Below, one piece after another: positions 1-7,928 of a stretch of 64,000 nucleotides of DNA. The notes beneath the pieces are model-generated. The model had not been told where the DNA came from and did not search any database. It saw only the letters and a program-made list of their open reading frames with translations. The stretch is from Bradyrhizobium sp. JYMT SZCCT0428. GTDB lineage: Bacteria > Pseudomonadota > Alphaproteobacteria > Rhizobiales > Xanthobacteraceae. Within the stretch, counting starts at the first letter, position 1. Each line of letters starts with the position of its first letter. The stretch spans positions 1 to 64,000 of the forward strand of contig NZ_JAFCLS010000033.1 in assembly GCF_018131075.1 (NCBI RefSeq), in the 5' to 3' direction. The position numbers and the translations under genes were made by a program.

Positions 1-131
1 GAATCGGAATTAAGAGAACGTGGAAGCGAGTAGGCGCAGCCTTCGTAGCGCGGGTCGGGATGCAGGGTTCGAAAGCACTGGTACGCATGCGGCTTAGATA
101 GGCGAGGCCGCCGAGAATGCGAATCCGCAAT

Positions 132-344
132 TCAATCCGCCACCGGATAATGTCGAACCGAAAGCTCGATCCGGCCGTCTGGGAGTTGCCTCCATCTTTC
201 GATGACCGGCGTGAGGCCGCCTAGCGGCGCCCGATCGATCACTTCGCGGGCTTTGCCGCGAGCGGCTTCTAGGGACATGGTGAACATCTCAGGCTGTTGT
301 TCGCCGGCAATACGGTTTGCCAAATCACTGGGTCGAACGAGCAT
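132..344 (-). CDS. hypothetical protein, 70 aa, outside the element
   Basis: Unrecognised small protein. The chosen ATG has a good ribosome binding site (GGAG, 7 nt upstream); the frame stays open further upstream but no better start is seen. The C-terminal half reads like a compact alpha/beta segment (GGLTPVIERWRQLPDGRIELSV). It lies left of the attL repeat, in a stretch whose last 50 bases resemble the right end of the neighbouring element, so it may be cargo of a second, older element. No function can be assigned. Confidence 0.5.
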   Translation of the reverse strand: MLVRPSDLANRIAGEQQPEMFTMSLEAARGKAREVIDRAPLGGLTPVIERWRQLPDGRIELSVRHYPVAD

Positions 345-464
345 GTCGGAACTCCAAGGTTTTTGATTGGTTAACCCGCCGACGGTCGTCAACATCCGAA
401 CGCCGACCCGGAAGGCGGGCAATCCGAGGCGTTGAGTTGTCCCCACTGTCCACACGCGTATATT

Positions 465-481
465 GGACACCTGTTGGACAC
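465..481 (+). repeat. GGACA double repeat, copy 1 (outside attL)
   Basis: GGACACCTGTTGGACAC: two GGACA units 11 bp apart. It ends 35 bp before the 44-bp att repeat, almost the same distance as copy 4 from attR (36 bp). Candidate integrase or excisionase arm-type site; the role is inferred from position only. Confidence 0.5.
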
Positions 482-515
482 TAAAGCCGGCCAGCGAGCT
501 AAGCCATTGAAAATA

Positions 516-559
516 TGGCGCTCCCTAGCGGAATCGAACCGCTCTCTCCACCGTGAAAG
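516..559. repeat. attL: 44-bp direct repeat of tRNA-Glu 3' part
   Basis: Identical over 44 bp to 24127-24170. It is the 3' part of a minus-strand tRNA-Glu (T-arm, 3' acceptor strand, CCA and part of the anticodon arm) and diverges right after it, so it is not a functional tRNA. This is the usual scar of tyrosine-integrase insertion into a tRNA 3' end. Confidence 0.93.
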
Positions 560-671
560 AGCCCCTCTGACGTTCGCCGGAGTCCGTGGGCGTCCAAAAA
601 ATCGTTAATGACATCAAGATGATAGTGCGTTAGTGTCTCGCATCGTCCGCTAACGTTCGCGCTCAGATACC

Positions 672-688
672 GGACATTTGCTGGACAT
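672..688 (+). repeat. GGACA double repeat, copy 2 (left end of element)
   Basis: GGACATTTGCTGGACAT, followed by CGGGG. It matches copy 4 near attR at 16 of 17 positions. It lies between attL and the integrase start, as expected for an arm-type or excisionase site that could also regulate the integrase promoter. Confidence 0.5.
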
Positions 689-741
689 CGGGGATTACAT
701 CCGACCCCGAAGGACTGTGGCGCGGTGGAGAGCGGGCAGCT

Positions 742-756
742 GGACATGCTGGACAT
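742..756 (+). repeat. GGACA double repeat, copy 3 (short spacing)
   Basis: GGACATGCTGGACAT: two GGACAT units with 3 bp between them, 33 bp upstream of the chosen integrase start. Shorter than the other copies, so it may bind a different geometry of the same protein or may be chance. Confidence 0.35.
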
Positions 757-788
757 CGAGCCTGTCTTGCATCCTTGCAGAGGTGGTA

Positions 789-2078
789 ATGGCCCGACGA
801 GTGATCGACACGACGCTGGACACCCGCACCGCCCGCAGCAGGCTCCAGGCGCGCGGCAAGCCGTACTGGCGGCAGCTCGAGCCCGGCCTTGCCATTGGCT
901 ACCGCAAGCCCGCCAGCGGGGCAGGGAAGTGGGTCGTACGGCATCACCTGGGCGGCAGGAACGACTACCAGACTGACACATTCGGCGTCGCAGACGATCT
1001 GTCCGACCCGGATGGGGAGGCCATCCTTAGTTTTTGGCAGGCTCAGACCCGAGCGCGCGAGCGAATGGTCGCTCGCGCTCACATCGAAAAGGAGACGCAG
1101 CGATCGCTGACCGTCGCCACCTGCATCGACCAGTACATCGAATTCCTGGATGCTCACCGAAAGTCGGGGAGGGAGGCCCGATACGCCGCCAATGCCTTCA
1201 TCCGGCCGGTTCTCGGAAAGACCAAGATCGAGGACCTAACGACCGCTCAACTGCGCAAGTGGCACACCGACTTGACGAAAGAGGGTGCGAGGGTCCGGAC
1301 CGGAAAAGACAATCCGCAGCGCTTCAAAGACAACCTCGCGGATCCGGAACGCCTGCGCCGGCGAAAATCGACCGCAAATCGAATTCTGACAATCCTCAAG
1401 GGTGCACTCAACCAGGCCTTTGAAGCAGGGCAGGTCGCGAGTGATACGGCCTGGCGCCGGGTCAAGCCATTCAAGGCCGTTGATTCCGCGCGCATCCGAT
1501 ATCTCTCTATCGACGAAGCCACTCGCTTTCTGAACGCGGCCGATGAAGATTTCCGTTCGCTCGCGCGCGGCGCGCTCGAAAGCGGGGCGCGATACGGTGA
1601 GTTGTGCGATCTGTTGGTCGCCGATTTCAACGCCGATAGCGGTACGCTCGCAATCCCTGATCCGAAGACCAGCAAGCCGCGGCACATCGTCCTGAGTAAC
1701 GACGGCGTCGAGTTCTTTGAGGAAATCACCGCGGGGCGCGGTGGCAAGGAGCCGATCTTCCTAAAATCTGATGGCTCTCAATGGCTCGCGGACCACCAAG
1801 CCGATCCCATCCGCGAGACCAACAAGCGCGCCAAGATCACTCCGCCGATTAACTTTCACGGGCTGCGACATACCTGGGCATCCCACAGCGTCATGAAGGG
1901 GATGCCGCTGCTGGTGGTCGCAAAAAATCTCGGGCACTCGACGACCCGGATGGTCGAAAAGCACTACGGCCACATGGCGCCGTCGTACATTTCCCAAGCG
2001 GTGCGCGCGCACGCGCCGCGTTTTGGCAGTCTAAAGGACGTGAGGGTAAAGAGACTGCGCCGAAAGGAGCTTGCCTGA
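789..2078 (+). CDS. tyrosine-type site-specific integrase
   Basis: 429-aa phage-type tyrosine recombinase that should integrate and excise this element at tRNA-Glu. The N-terminal 100 residues look like an arm-binding region, followed by a SAM-like core-binding region (about 108-215) and the catalytic domain. Visible catalytic residues: Arg268 in GARYGEL, a Lys in the TSKPRH turn, the HGLRH box (His357, Arg360), His383 in LGHS and nucleophile Tyr393 in KHYGHM. The start at 789 was chosen because AGAGGTGG sits just upstream and the protein then begins like relatives; the frame is open 37 codons further up. The next gene starts 1 bp after its stop. Confidence 0.93.
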   Translation: MARRVIDTTLDTRTARSRLQARGKPYWRQLEPGLAIGYRKPASGAGKWVVRHHLGGRNDYQTDTFGVADDLSDPDGEAILSFWQAQTRARERMVARAHIEKETQRSLTVATCIDQYIEFLDAHRKSGREARYAANAFIRPVLGKTKIEDLTTAQLRKWHTDLTKEGARVRTGKDNPQRFKDNLADPERLRRRKSTANRILTILKGALNQAFEAGQVASDTAWRRVKPFKAVDSARIRYLSIDEATRFLNAADEDFRSLARGALESGARYGELCDLLVADFNADSGTLAIPDPKTSKPRHIVLSNDGVEFFEEITAGRGGKEPIFLKSDGSQWLADHQADPIRETNKRAKITPPINFHGLRHTWASHSVMKGMPLLVVAKNLGHSTTRMVEKHYGHMAPSYISQAVRAHAPRFGSLKDVRVKRLRRKELA

Positions 2079-2079
2079 C

Positions 2080-2883
2080 ATGCTGCAAAAGGCTCCCGCT
2101 GACCTCGTTGCTGTTCGCAAAGTAGTCTTCGACCCGACCTCCCTGACGCTTCGTGACCTTTCGAGCAAGCTAAAGGTCATACAGCCGCGATTGCCGGCCG
2201 GTTGGGTTGCAGGCCGAATGCCGATTCCGTCCTGGCCCGTCGACGAATACGTGAAGGAGCTGCTCCGGAAGAGATCGATCAGTCACTCGGCCGAGGTGCA
2301 AAGCACGTTCGGAAGCTGTTCTTACGCGATAGCGAGATATGGCGTTCATCTCGCCGTGGGATTTGCACACGAACAATATCGGCGAGAAGCTGAGATCAAG
2401 GAACCGATTGTCGCCGCGCTCAAATATCTGAAAGACAACGATTCTAGATTGCGAGCGATTTTAAAGCCGACGCGTGGCCGGGTGCAGTCTGTCCTCGAAG
2501 GAGTTGAGGATCTCGGCTTTTCTCTTTCCAGAATTGAATCGCTCGCGGAAGCCTTGCTGGTTTCGGAAGAACAGCTGATCAAGGCAAGACCACTGATCAA
2601 AGCGCTTCATCTTGAGCTATCCCGCAAGCACGGCGTGGAATGGCAACGTTCGGTCTGGCGTCGATCCTTCGTCAAGGCCCTCTTTAGCGCATGGTGGTGG
2701 CTCACCGAGAAAGACCCGAAGTCATCTGCCGGCCCATTTCAGCGTTTCGTGATCGCTTCTTGGTGCAGTCTCTCGCCGGAAGCTGCACCCGATGATGCGG
2801 ACTGGAAAAATGCGATCAGCGGCGCTCTGTCGAACAGCCGGCCAGGCGAGTGGCACATTCTCCCTGACGGCCGGCTGACCTGA
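2080..2883 (+). CDS. hypothetical protein, 267 aa, in operon with integrase
   Basis: Not recognised. The ATG lies 1 bp after the integrase stop, with an AAAGGAG ribosome binding site inside the integrase end, so the two are probably co-translated. The protein is mostly helical and basic, with a Trp-rich stretch near residue 205 (SAWWWLTEK) and no obvious membrane segment or enzyme motif. A link to integration, excision or immunity follows from position only. Confidence 0.7.
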   Translation: MLQKAPADLVAVRKVVFDPTSLTLRDLSSKLKVIQPRLPAGWVAGRMPIPSWPVDEYVKELLRKRSISHSAEVQSTFGSCSYAIARYGVHLAVGFAHEQYRREAEIKEPIVAALKYLKDNDSRLRAILKPTRGRVQSVLEGVEDLGFSLSRIESLAEALLVSEEQLIKARPLIKALHLELSRKHGVEWQRSVWRRSFVKALFSAWWWLTEKDPKSSAGPFQRFVIASWCSLSPEAAPDDADWKNAISGALSNSRPGEWHILPDGRLT

Positions 2884-3011
2884 CTCTTCCTCGATAAGCT
2901 AGGTGAAAGCCCCATCGAAAACGGCGGGGTGGGTTCACCTATTTTCCGCATTCATTCGCGCTCTAAACATTGCGCTGCACGTCAGTAAACGTCAGCGACA
3001 CGGAGCACATC

Positions 3012-3218
3012 ATGACTACGAAACTGGCTTACAGGATCAATGACCTGATCAAGCCGCACGGCCCACATGGCCGCAGCACGCTCTTCAAGGCGATCCGGGA
3101 GCGAAAGCTGGTCGCGCAGAAGGAAGGGCGCAGCACCATCATCACGCACGAAAATTACGAGGCTTATCTCAAAAGTTTGCCTGTTGTGGGCTCGGAAGAT
3201 TCCAGCGACGCAGCTTGA
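3012..3218 (+). CDS. small HTH protein, excisionase- or AlpA-like
   Basis: 68 aa. The sequence reads as a MerR/excisionase-type winged helix: YRINDLIKPHGPHGRSTLFKA gives helix-turn-helix, then a basic wing (RERKLVAQKEGRSTII) and a terminal helix (THENYEAYLKSLP). Such proteins bind DNA near att sites as excisionases or act as regulators of satellite operons. CGGAG lies 6 nt before the chosen ATG. The methyltransferase gene starts 1 bp after its stop, so it heads the replication operon. Excisionase versus regulator cannot be decided from sequence. Confidence 0.7.
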   Translation: MTTKLAYRINDLIKPHGPHGRSTLFKAIRERKLVAQKEGRSTIITHENYEAYLKSLPVVGSEDSSDAA

Positions 3219-3219
3219 A

Positions 3220-3807
3220 ATGGCTTTGCTGTCCACAGCCGGGAAGGCGCCCCTCAAGGATCGCGCCGACGATCTGTATGAAAGCCCGCCTGAGGCCGTG
3301 CACGCCCTGCTGCGCGCCGAGAAGCTGCCGCCGATGATTTGGGAGCCCGCTTGCGGGCCGGGATCGATCGTCCGGGTTCTCCGTGCCGCCGGTCACCGCG
3401 TCATTGCCAGCGACCTGGTCGACTATGATTCCGCTGATCAGGATTTCCACGGTTGGGATTTTCTCTCGGAGCGCCGGGCGCCCGACGGCGTTCAGGCGAT
3501 CGTCACCAATCCGCCGTTCAAGCTCGCCTCGGAGTTTGCCGCTCACGCGCTAGAACTGTGCCCCCTCGTCATCATGTTACTGCGCCTGGCGTTCCTTGAG
3601 AGCGAACGTCGCACCGCGATTCTGGACGGCGGCCACCTCGCGCGGGTGCACGTGTTCAAGAACCGCCTTCCGATGATGCATCGGGCCGGCTGGACCGGCC
3701 CGAAAGTAAGCAATCCGACCCCATTCGCGTGGTTCGTCTGGGATCGGGACCACAAGGGCCCGACCCAGCTGCATAGAGTCTCGTGGGAGGCGGCCATCGG
3801 ATGCTGA
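3220..3807 (+). CDS. SAM-dependent DNA methyltransferase, orphan
   Basis: 195 aa. Motif I for S-adenosylmethionine is present (EPACGPGSIV at about residues 41-50, then an acidic ASDLVDYD strand), and catalytic motif IV is NPPF (TNPPFKLASEF), as in N6-adenine and N4-cytosine methyltransferases. There is no target-recognition domain and no partner nuclease beside it, so it is an orphan, probably phage-type enzyme protecting or marking element DNA. The ATG sits 1 bp after the HTH stop. Its end overlaps the helicase start (ATGCTGA), which couples translation. Confidence 0.85.
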   Translation: MALLSTAGKAPLKDRADDLYESPPEAVHALLRAEKLPPMIWEPACGPGSIVRVLRAAGHRVIASDLVDYDSADQDFHGWDFLSERRAPDGVQAIVTNPPFKLASEFAAHALELCPLVIMLLRLAFLESERRTAILDGGHLARVHVFKNRLPMMHRAGWTGPKVSNPTPFAWFVWDRDHKGPTQLHRVSWEAAIGC

Positions 3808-5210
3808 CACTACGCAAAGATCAGCGTGAGTTGATGGACGCTGCGAGTGCGCAAATGAAGAGCGGGCATCGGCGCGTATTGATTCAAGCCCCGACGGGTT
3901 TCGGAAAAACAGTTTTGACCAGCTCGATGATGGGCACCTCGGCGCAGCGCGGCTTCCATTCCATCTTTATCGTTCATCGCCGCGAGCTGTTAGCACAAGC
4001 AAGCGCCGCGTTCACCTCGAATGGCGTTGTGCACGGCGTGATCACCGCTGGTGTAGAACCTGATTTTTCGCAGTTGGTTCATGTGGCGACGATCGGCTCG
4101 CTGGTGAAATATCTCGATCGGATGACGAGGCCCCGCTTTGTTTGTTGGGATGAGTGCCACCACTTGCCGGCTCCGGGATGGACGTCACTTCAAGAAGCTT
4201 TCGATCGAGCTTTTCACATCGGATTGTCGGCCACGCCGCGGCGCCTGGATGGGCAGGGGTTGCGTGCGCACTTTGATGTCCTGGTCTGCGGTCCGTCTGT
4301 CCGTCAGCTCCAGCGGCGCGGTCATCTAGCGCGCTGCAGACATTATGCGCCGAGCAGCATCGACCTTTCTGGCGTGCGGACCAGGCTGGGTGACTACCAC
4401 CGCGGCGACTTGGTCGCCGCGGTGGGTCGCTCTACCATCGATAATGACGCGGTCAATGCTTACCAGCGCTTTGCTCCGGGCAAGCGGGCCCTTCTATTCG
4501 CCACTTCGATCGAGCAATCCGAACATACCGTTGACGTTTTCAACTTTGCCGGCATTCCGGCGGAACACGTCGACGGCAAGACATCACCGACATTGCGAGA
4601 TGCTGCGATCGCTCGATTCGCCAGTGGTGACACCCAACTCCTTTCAAACGTCGACTTATTTGGTGAAGGATTTGATGTTCCTGCGATTGAGGCCGTGCTG
4701 ATGCTCCGGCCCACGAAAAGCCTGGGTTTGTATCTCCAAATGATTGGACGGGCGCTACGTGTCGCACCCGGAAAAGATCATGCCATCGTGGTCGACCTCG
4801 TCGGGAATCATTCTCGCCACGGACTTGTTGAGGATGATCGCGCCTGGTCGCTCGATGCGCCGCCCGCTGCAGCGGAAGATCATAGTCGCAAATTAAGCGT
4901 TTGCGCCGCGTGTAGCGCCGTGACGCTGTCAGGGCCTTTCTGCAACGTCTGCGGCGCGCCGCCGAAGCCGCGGCGCCCGACTGATGTCGACATATGGTCA
5001 ACGTTGGTAAGCCAACCGGGGCTGGCGCACCGGCTTCGCGGCATGTCTTACAGCGCGGCGGCCCGATGGGCTGACGATGATCAGAAGACACGGATTGTAG
5101 CGATGGCCCGATCGCTAAAACCTGGGTGGATTTGGCACCGCTTACGCGAGATTGCCGAGAGCCGCGATCCTGATTTCGTCATCGAAGACAATCGAGGAGA
5201 AGTTTCATGA
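3801..5210 (+). CDS. SF2 DEAD/DEAH-box helicase with C-terminal zinc ribbon
   Basis: 469 aa superfamily-2 helicase. Motifs in order: Walker A APTGFGKT (30-37), motif II DECH (117-120), motif III SATP (143-146), and motif VI QMIGRALR (313-320). A four-cysteine ribbon follows (CAAC 368-371, CNVC 381-384), with a helical tail. The ATG at 3801 has GGGAGG upstream and overlaps the methyltransferase stop by 7 bases; its own stop overlaps the next start (ATGA). In phage and satellite replication modules such a helicase opens the origin or remodels forks, and here it is encoded with VapE. Confidence 0.92.
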   Translation: MLTLRKDQRELMDAASAQMKSGHRRVLIQAPTGFGKTVLTSSMMGTSAQRGFHSIFIVHRRELLAQASAAFTSNGVVHGVITAGVEPDFSQLVHVATIGSLVKYLDRMTRPRFVCWDECHHLPAPGWTSLQEAFDRAFHIGLSATPRRLDGQGLRAHFDVLVCGPSVRQLQRRGHLARCRHYAPSSIDLSGVRTRLGDYHRGDLVAAVGRSTIDNDAVNAYQRFAPGKRALLFATSIEQSEHTVDVFNFAGIPAEHVDGKTSPTLRDAAIARFASGDTQLLSNVDLFGEGFDVPAIEAVLMLRPTKSLGLYLQMIGRALRVAPGKDHAIVVDLVGNHSRHGLVEDDRAWSLDAPPAAAEDHSRKLSVCAACSAVTLSGPFCNVCGAPPKPRRPTDVDIWSTLVSQPGLAHRLRGMSYSAAARWADDDQKTRIVAMARSLKPGWIWHRLREIAESRDPDFVIEDNRGEVS

Positions 5211-5446
5211 TTGCGCTGTTTCCGCTGAGGCGTCAGACGGCATTCGTCCGGCAAGTCGTTGAAGAGCTCAGAGCCCTGCCGTCGCAAAAGCGACGCGACG
5301 AAGTGATGATCAGGCATATCGGCCAGAAGTATGAGCGCGCCGTTACATTCATCGAGGATGACCTCGTCGTCGAACAGGATCTGATCCAGTTCGCCGACGA
5401 GGTTTGGTCTCAGGTGACCGGCGAGAAGCGCGGCGGTGCCGCATGA
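5207..5446 (+). CDS. small DUF6074-like protein, 79 aa
   Basis: Starts with a short hydrophobic strand followed by RRQTAFVR, and has predicted helices to the end. The MIALFPLRRQTAFVR opening resembles the small DUF6074 proteins found in rhizobial phage-like elements; this is recollection, not a search result. GAGGAGA is 6 nt upstream. Both ends overlap neighbours by ATGA (helicase before, VapE after), so it is a fixed part of the replication operon. Function unknown. Confidence 0.65.
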   Translation: MIALFPLRRQTAFVRQVVEELRALPSQKRRDEVMIRHIGQKYERAVTFIEDDLVVEQDLIQFADEVWSQVTGEKRGGAA

Positions 5447-6750
5447 AGCAGCCGTCCTCGAAACTGCTCCGAGCCGTCAAAGCCATGACTGACCCAGAGG
5501 ATCCAGTCGTGGGCCAGCGGATTAACGGCTTTGCCTACGATGACAACGTCCCTAACGCTGACTGGTTGAGCGGATGCATCGCGGACGCAAAAGGCAAGCC
5601 GCTGCCCAACCTTGCAAACGTGATGCGCGCCCTAAGATCCGATCCGGCGTTAATGGAGGCGTTTGCCTACGACGAAATGCTGTCCGCCTGCATCGTAACC
5701 CGCGCCATCGGGACGACGTGGCCGAGCAACTCAATGTTTGAGCCGCGGCCCGCCACTGACGTCGACGTCATCGAATTGCAGGAGTGGCTGCAGAACGCGG
5801 GCCTAGCCAGTGTCACGAAGAACACCGCCCACAGCGCAGTCGATTTGCGGGCAAGTGAGCGCGCATTTCACCCGGTGCGGAACTATTTAATTTCATTGAC
5901 CTGGGACGGACACTCACGATTGTTTGGCTGGTTGTCCGAATACTTCCGTGCCGAGCAATCGGCTTATACCGCGAAAATCGGCGAGATGTTCTTGATCGCG
6001 ATGGTGGCGCGCATCATGAAGCCCGGCTGCAAATCGGACCATATGGTGGTCTTGGAGGGTCCGCAGGGCGCGCTTAAATCGACTGCTTGCAGCATCTTGG
6101 GCGGCGACTATTTCTCGGACAGTTTACCTGACATCGTCTTCGGTAAAGATGTTTCGCAACATCTGCGAGGCAAATGGCTTATCGAAGTGAGCGAGATGCA
6201 CGCACTCGACAAGACCGAGGTGGCGCTGTTGAAGGCCTTCCTCAGTAGAACGACCGAACGTTATCGTCCGAGCTACGGGCACAAAGAGGTCATCGAACCG
6301 CGGCAGTGCGCCTTCATCGGAACCACCAATCGGGCGACGTATTTGCGCGATGAGACCGGGGGGCGCCGGTTTTGGCCCGTGCCAACTGGTACTATCGATA
6401 TTCCGGCACTGATCCGAGACCGCGACCAGCTCTTCGCCGAGGCTTTGCACCTTTTTCGCGCTGGGGCGCCGTGGTGGCCGGATCGCTCGTTCGAACGTGA
6501 ATTTATCGCACCTCAACAGGCATCTCGTTACGAGGCAGACAGCTGGGAGGAGCCCATCGGCGAATTCTTGAAGAAAGTCAGCAGAGTGACCGTCGGGATG
6601 GTGGCGCTTGACGCTTTGCGCCTCGAGGCGAAGAAGATAGGTCGCGCCGATCAAAATCGCATCACTGCAGCAATGGAACGGATCGGTTGGGAACGCGAAC
6701 GAGGCGGTAAGGCTGACTGGCAGGGCAAGCGATGGTGGGTGAAATCTTGA
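5443..6750 (+). CDS. VapE family replication ATPase
   Basis: 435 aa. Walker A is GPQGALKST (206-214). A Walker B-like region follows (WLIEVSEMHALDKTE), then a sensor-like segment ending FIGTTN, and an Arg-rich TGGRRFWPV motif; together these are typical of virulence-associated E (PF05272) helicase/primase-like ATPases of phages and satellites. The DNA-primase module usually fused N-terminally is absent or reduced (about 150 unassigned residues). It begins by ATGA overlap with the gene before, and is followed immediately by inverted repeats that look like its origin. Confidence 0.9.
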   Translation: MKQPSSKLLRAVKAMTDPEDPVVGQRINGFAYDDNVPNADWLSGCIADAKGKPLPNLANVMRALRSDPALMEAFAYDEMLSACIVTRAIGTTWPSNSMFEPRPATDVDVIELQEWLQNAGLASVTKNTAHSAVDLRASERAFHPVRNYLISLTWDGHSRLFGWLSEYFRAEQSAYTAKIGEMFLIAMVARIMKPGCKSDHMVVLEGPQGALKSTACSILGGDYFSDSLPDIVFGKDVSQHLRGKWLIEVSEMHALDKTEVALLKAFLSRTTERYRPSYGHKEVIEPRQCAFIGTTNRATYLRDETGGRRFWPVPTGTIDIPALIRDRDQLFAEALHLFRAGAPWWPDRSFEREFIAPQQASRYEADSWEEPIGEFLKKVSRVTVGMVALDALRLEAKKIGRADQNRITAAMERIGWERERGGKADWQGKRWWVKS

Positions 6751-6869
6751 TCCGACCACAGCTGACACAGCCGACCACAGCCGATTTTCCTTATAGTTAT
6801 ATACGCGCGCCCGCCCGCTATAAAACTATATGCAAAGTCAGCTGTGGTCGGCTGTGTCGGCTGTGGTGT
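6751..6869. other. candidate replication origin: inverted iterons around an AT-rich core
   Basis: Directly after the VapE stop. The left arm (6754-6785) is a run of GACCACAG/GACACAG units, and the right arm (6838-6868) is its reverse complement with about 3 mismatches in 31 bases. Between them lies an AT-rich core containing TATAGTTATATA and a near-complementary CTATAAAACTATAT around a GC-rich centre. Iterons flanking an AT-rich segment next to a replication ATPase gene is the layout of phage-satellite origins. Function is inferred. Confidence 0.6.
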
Positions 6870-6875
6870 GAGGTG

Positions 6876-6897
6876 TCGGCGCGCACCTGCGCGCCGA
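6876..6897. repeat. perfect 10-bp inverted repeat beside the iterons
   Basis: TCGGCGCGCA and TGCGCGCCGA separated by 2 bases. It can form a strong hairpin immediately right of the iteron arm. No T-run follows, so it is not a typical terminator; it may be part of the origin or a protein-binding site. Confidence 0.55.
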
Positions 6898-7251
6898 ACC
6901 AATGCATTGATATCGTTGCATTTGATCGCGGGCAGGATCGGCGCCAGCGTCTTTCTCACGCGGCCTGTTGTACCAGCGCTCGACACGAGACCGCCACCAG
7001 CGCCGCTCTAATCGCGCGGGCCGCCCCTCGTGGTAAGCGCACTGGTGGCGGCTCCTTCGCTGCCAGCTGTATTGCAAGCCCGCGCTGCGAACCCGCACCA
7101 GCGACGCTGCCAGCTCGATGTAGCCCCGTTCTCGCGTCAGAATGCCTAAGTATCTTTCAAAACGACCGTCGCCATGCGACGACGATCGTTGCTGCATTTC
7201 TGCATATTTGGGCACCCGAAATCCCAGCTTTAGTGTCGTGACGAGAGGCCG
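6898..7251. other. 354-bp stretch without a convincing gene
   Basis: Open frames exist on both strands, but their translations are low-complexity, rich in Arg and Cys, and overlap each other. No start with a good ribosome binding site was found. GATATCGTTGCATT and GCATTGATATC contain short repeats near 6902-6920 that may extend the origin. Confidence 0.4.
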
Positions 7252-7536
7252 ATGAAATCGATTTATCTCCCAGCAAGAGGTTTCGCCCACCGGCCGCTCG
7301 CCCTGCGCCGGCGCGTACTCGAGGTGCTGGCTCGTGCCGATCGACTCACCGCTTTGGAGATTGCGAGCTGCAGCTACTCGCGAAAGATTATGTTTAGGGG
7401 TCGATCCCGTTGCTCGTCCGCGGAACTCGTGTCGGTTAGGCGAGCGCTACGTCGCCTGGTCCAAAGAGGCCGCATAGAGCGCGTTGGCTGGCACAGACGC
7501 AGGATGCTCTTTGCACTTATCGGGGACCGCTGTTGA
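7252..7536 (+). CDS. small basic winged-helix-like protein, 94 aa
   Basis: Very Arg-rich. It contains a pattern like a winged helix: LRRRVLEVLARADRLTALEIA, a spacer, then SAELVSVRRALRRLVQRGRIERVG, which is the shape of a MarR-like recognition helix and wing. GAGAGG precedes the ATG. Its stop overlaps the TTG start of the next gene (TTGA). Probably a DNA-binding regulator of the element, but unrecognised. Confidence 0.6.
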   Translation: MKSIYLPARGFAHRPLALRRRVLEVLARADRLTALEIASCSYSRKIMFRGRSRCSSAELVSVRRALRRLVQRGRIERVGWHRRRMLFALIGDRC

Positions 7537-7811
7537 CCGATTACAATGACCGAACGGCCGATGCTCTTGAAGCTGTTGCGAGGCGGCTGCGTGATTACGC
7601 AGGCGCGCCGGACAAAACGCTTCATTTAACGGTTAAAGAGGCGGCTTTCATTCTCGGTGTAACGGACGGGCAAATGCGCAAACTGTGCGATAAGAGCCGC
7701 TTCAATAAGGATCCGGGCGGGTTCTGTGTAAAGAAAGGTTGCCGACGGTCGGTGGTGTTCGAACCTTTCATAAAAATCGTGCCGGTGGGACAGCTACACC
7801 GTGTCAAGTAG
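7533..7811 (+). CDS. small helix-turn-helix protein, 92 aa, TTG start
   Basis: Starts at TTG within a TTGA overlap with the gene before, so it is probably translationally coupled. A helical N-terminus is followed by LTVKEAAFILGVTDGQMRKL, an excisionase/HTH_17-type helix-turn-helix, and a basic C-terminus (KKGCRRS). Likely a DNA-binding regulator or second excisionase-like factor. A hairpin follows its stop. Confidence 0.65.
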   Translation: MTDYNDRTADALEAVARRLRDYAGAPDKTLHLTVKEAAFILGVTDGQMRKLCDKSRFNKDPGGFCVKKGCRRSVVFEPFIKIVPVGQLHRVK

Positions 7812-7814
7812 AAT

Positions 7815-7836
7815 AATCGTGCAAGGACGCACGATT
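7815..7836. repeat. hairpin AATCGTGC/GCACGATT
   Basis: Perfect 8-bp arms with a 6-base loop, 3 bp after the HTH gene stop. No T-run follows. It could be an operator for one of the adjacent small regulators or a weak terminator. Confidence 0.45.
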
Positions 7837-7928
7837 TAGCAACTTAATCGCGCATAGGCGCACGTTTCCTCTGTCGCAGCGGACCAGCCGTTCATCGCAT
7901 GCTCCTGCATCAATGGAGCACTTGCCAA

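Noticed and set aside
516..559. A second tRNA-Glu gene at the left end
   Set aside because: Only the 3' 44 bases are present; the D-arm and 5' acceptor strand are missing, so it is an att scar.
3220..5210. Restriction-modification or DISARM-type defence pair (methyltransferase plus helicase)
   Set aside because: No nuclease, no DUF1998 or PLD gene is present; overlaps with VapE point to replication instead.
6838..7290. 150-aa minus-strand frame between VapE and the small regulators
   Set aside because: It runs through the iteron arm, has no ribosome binding site and reads as Arg-rich low-complexity sequence; overlapping frames are equally open.
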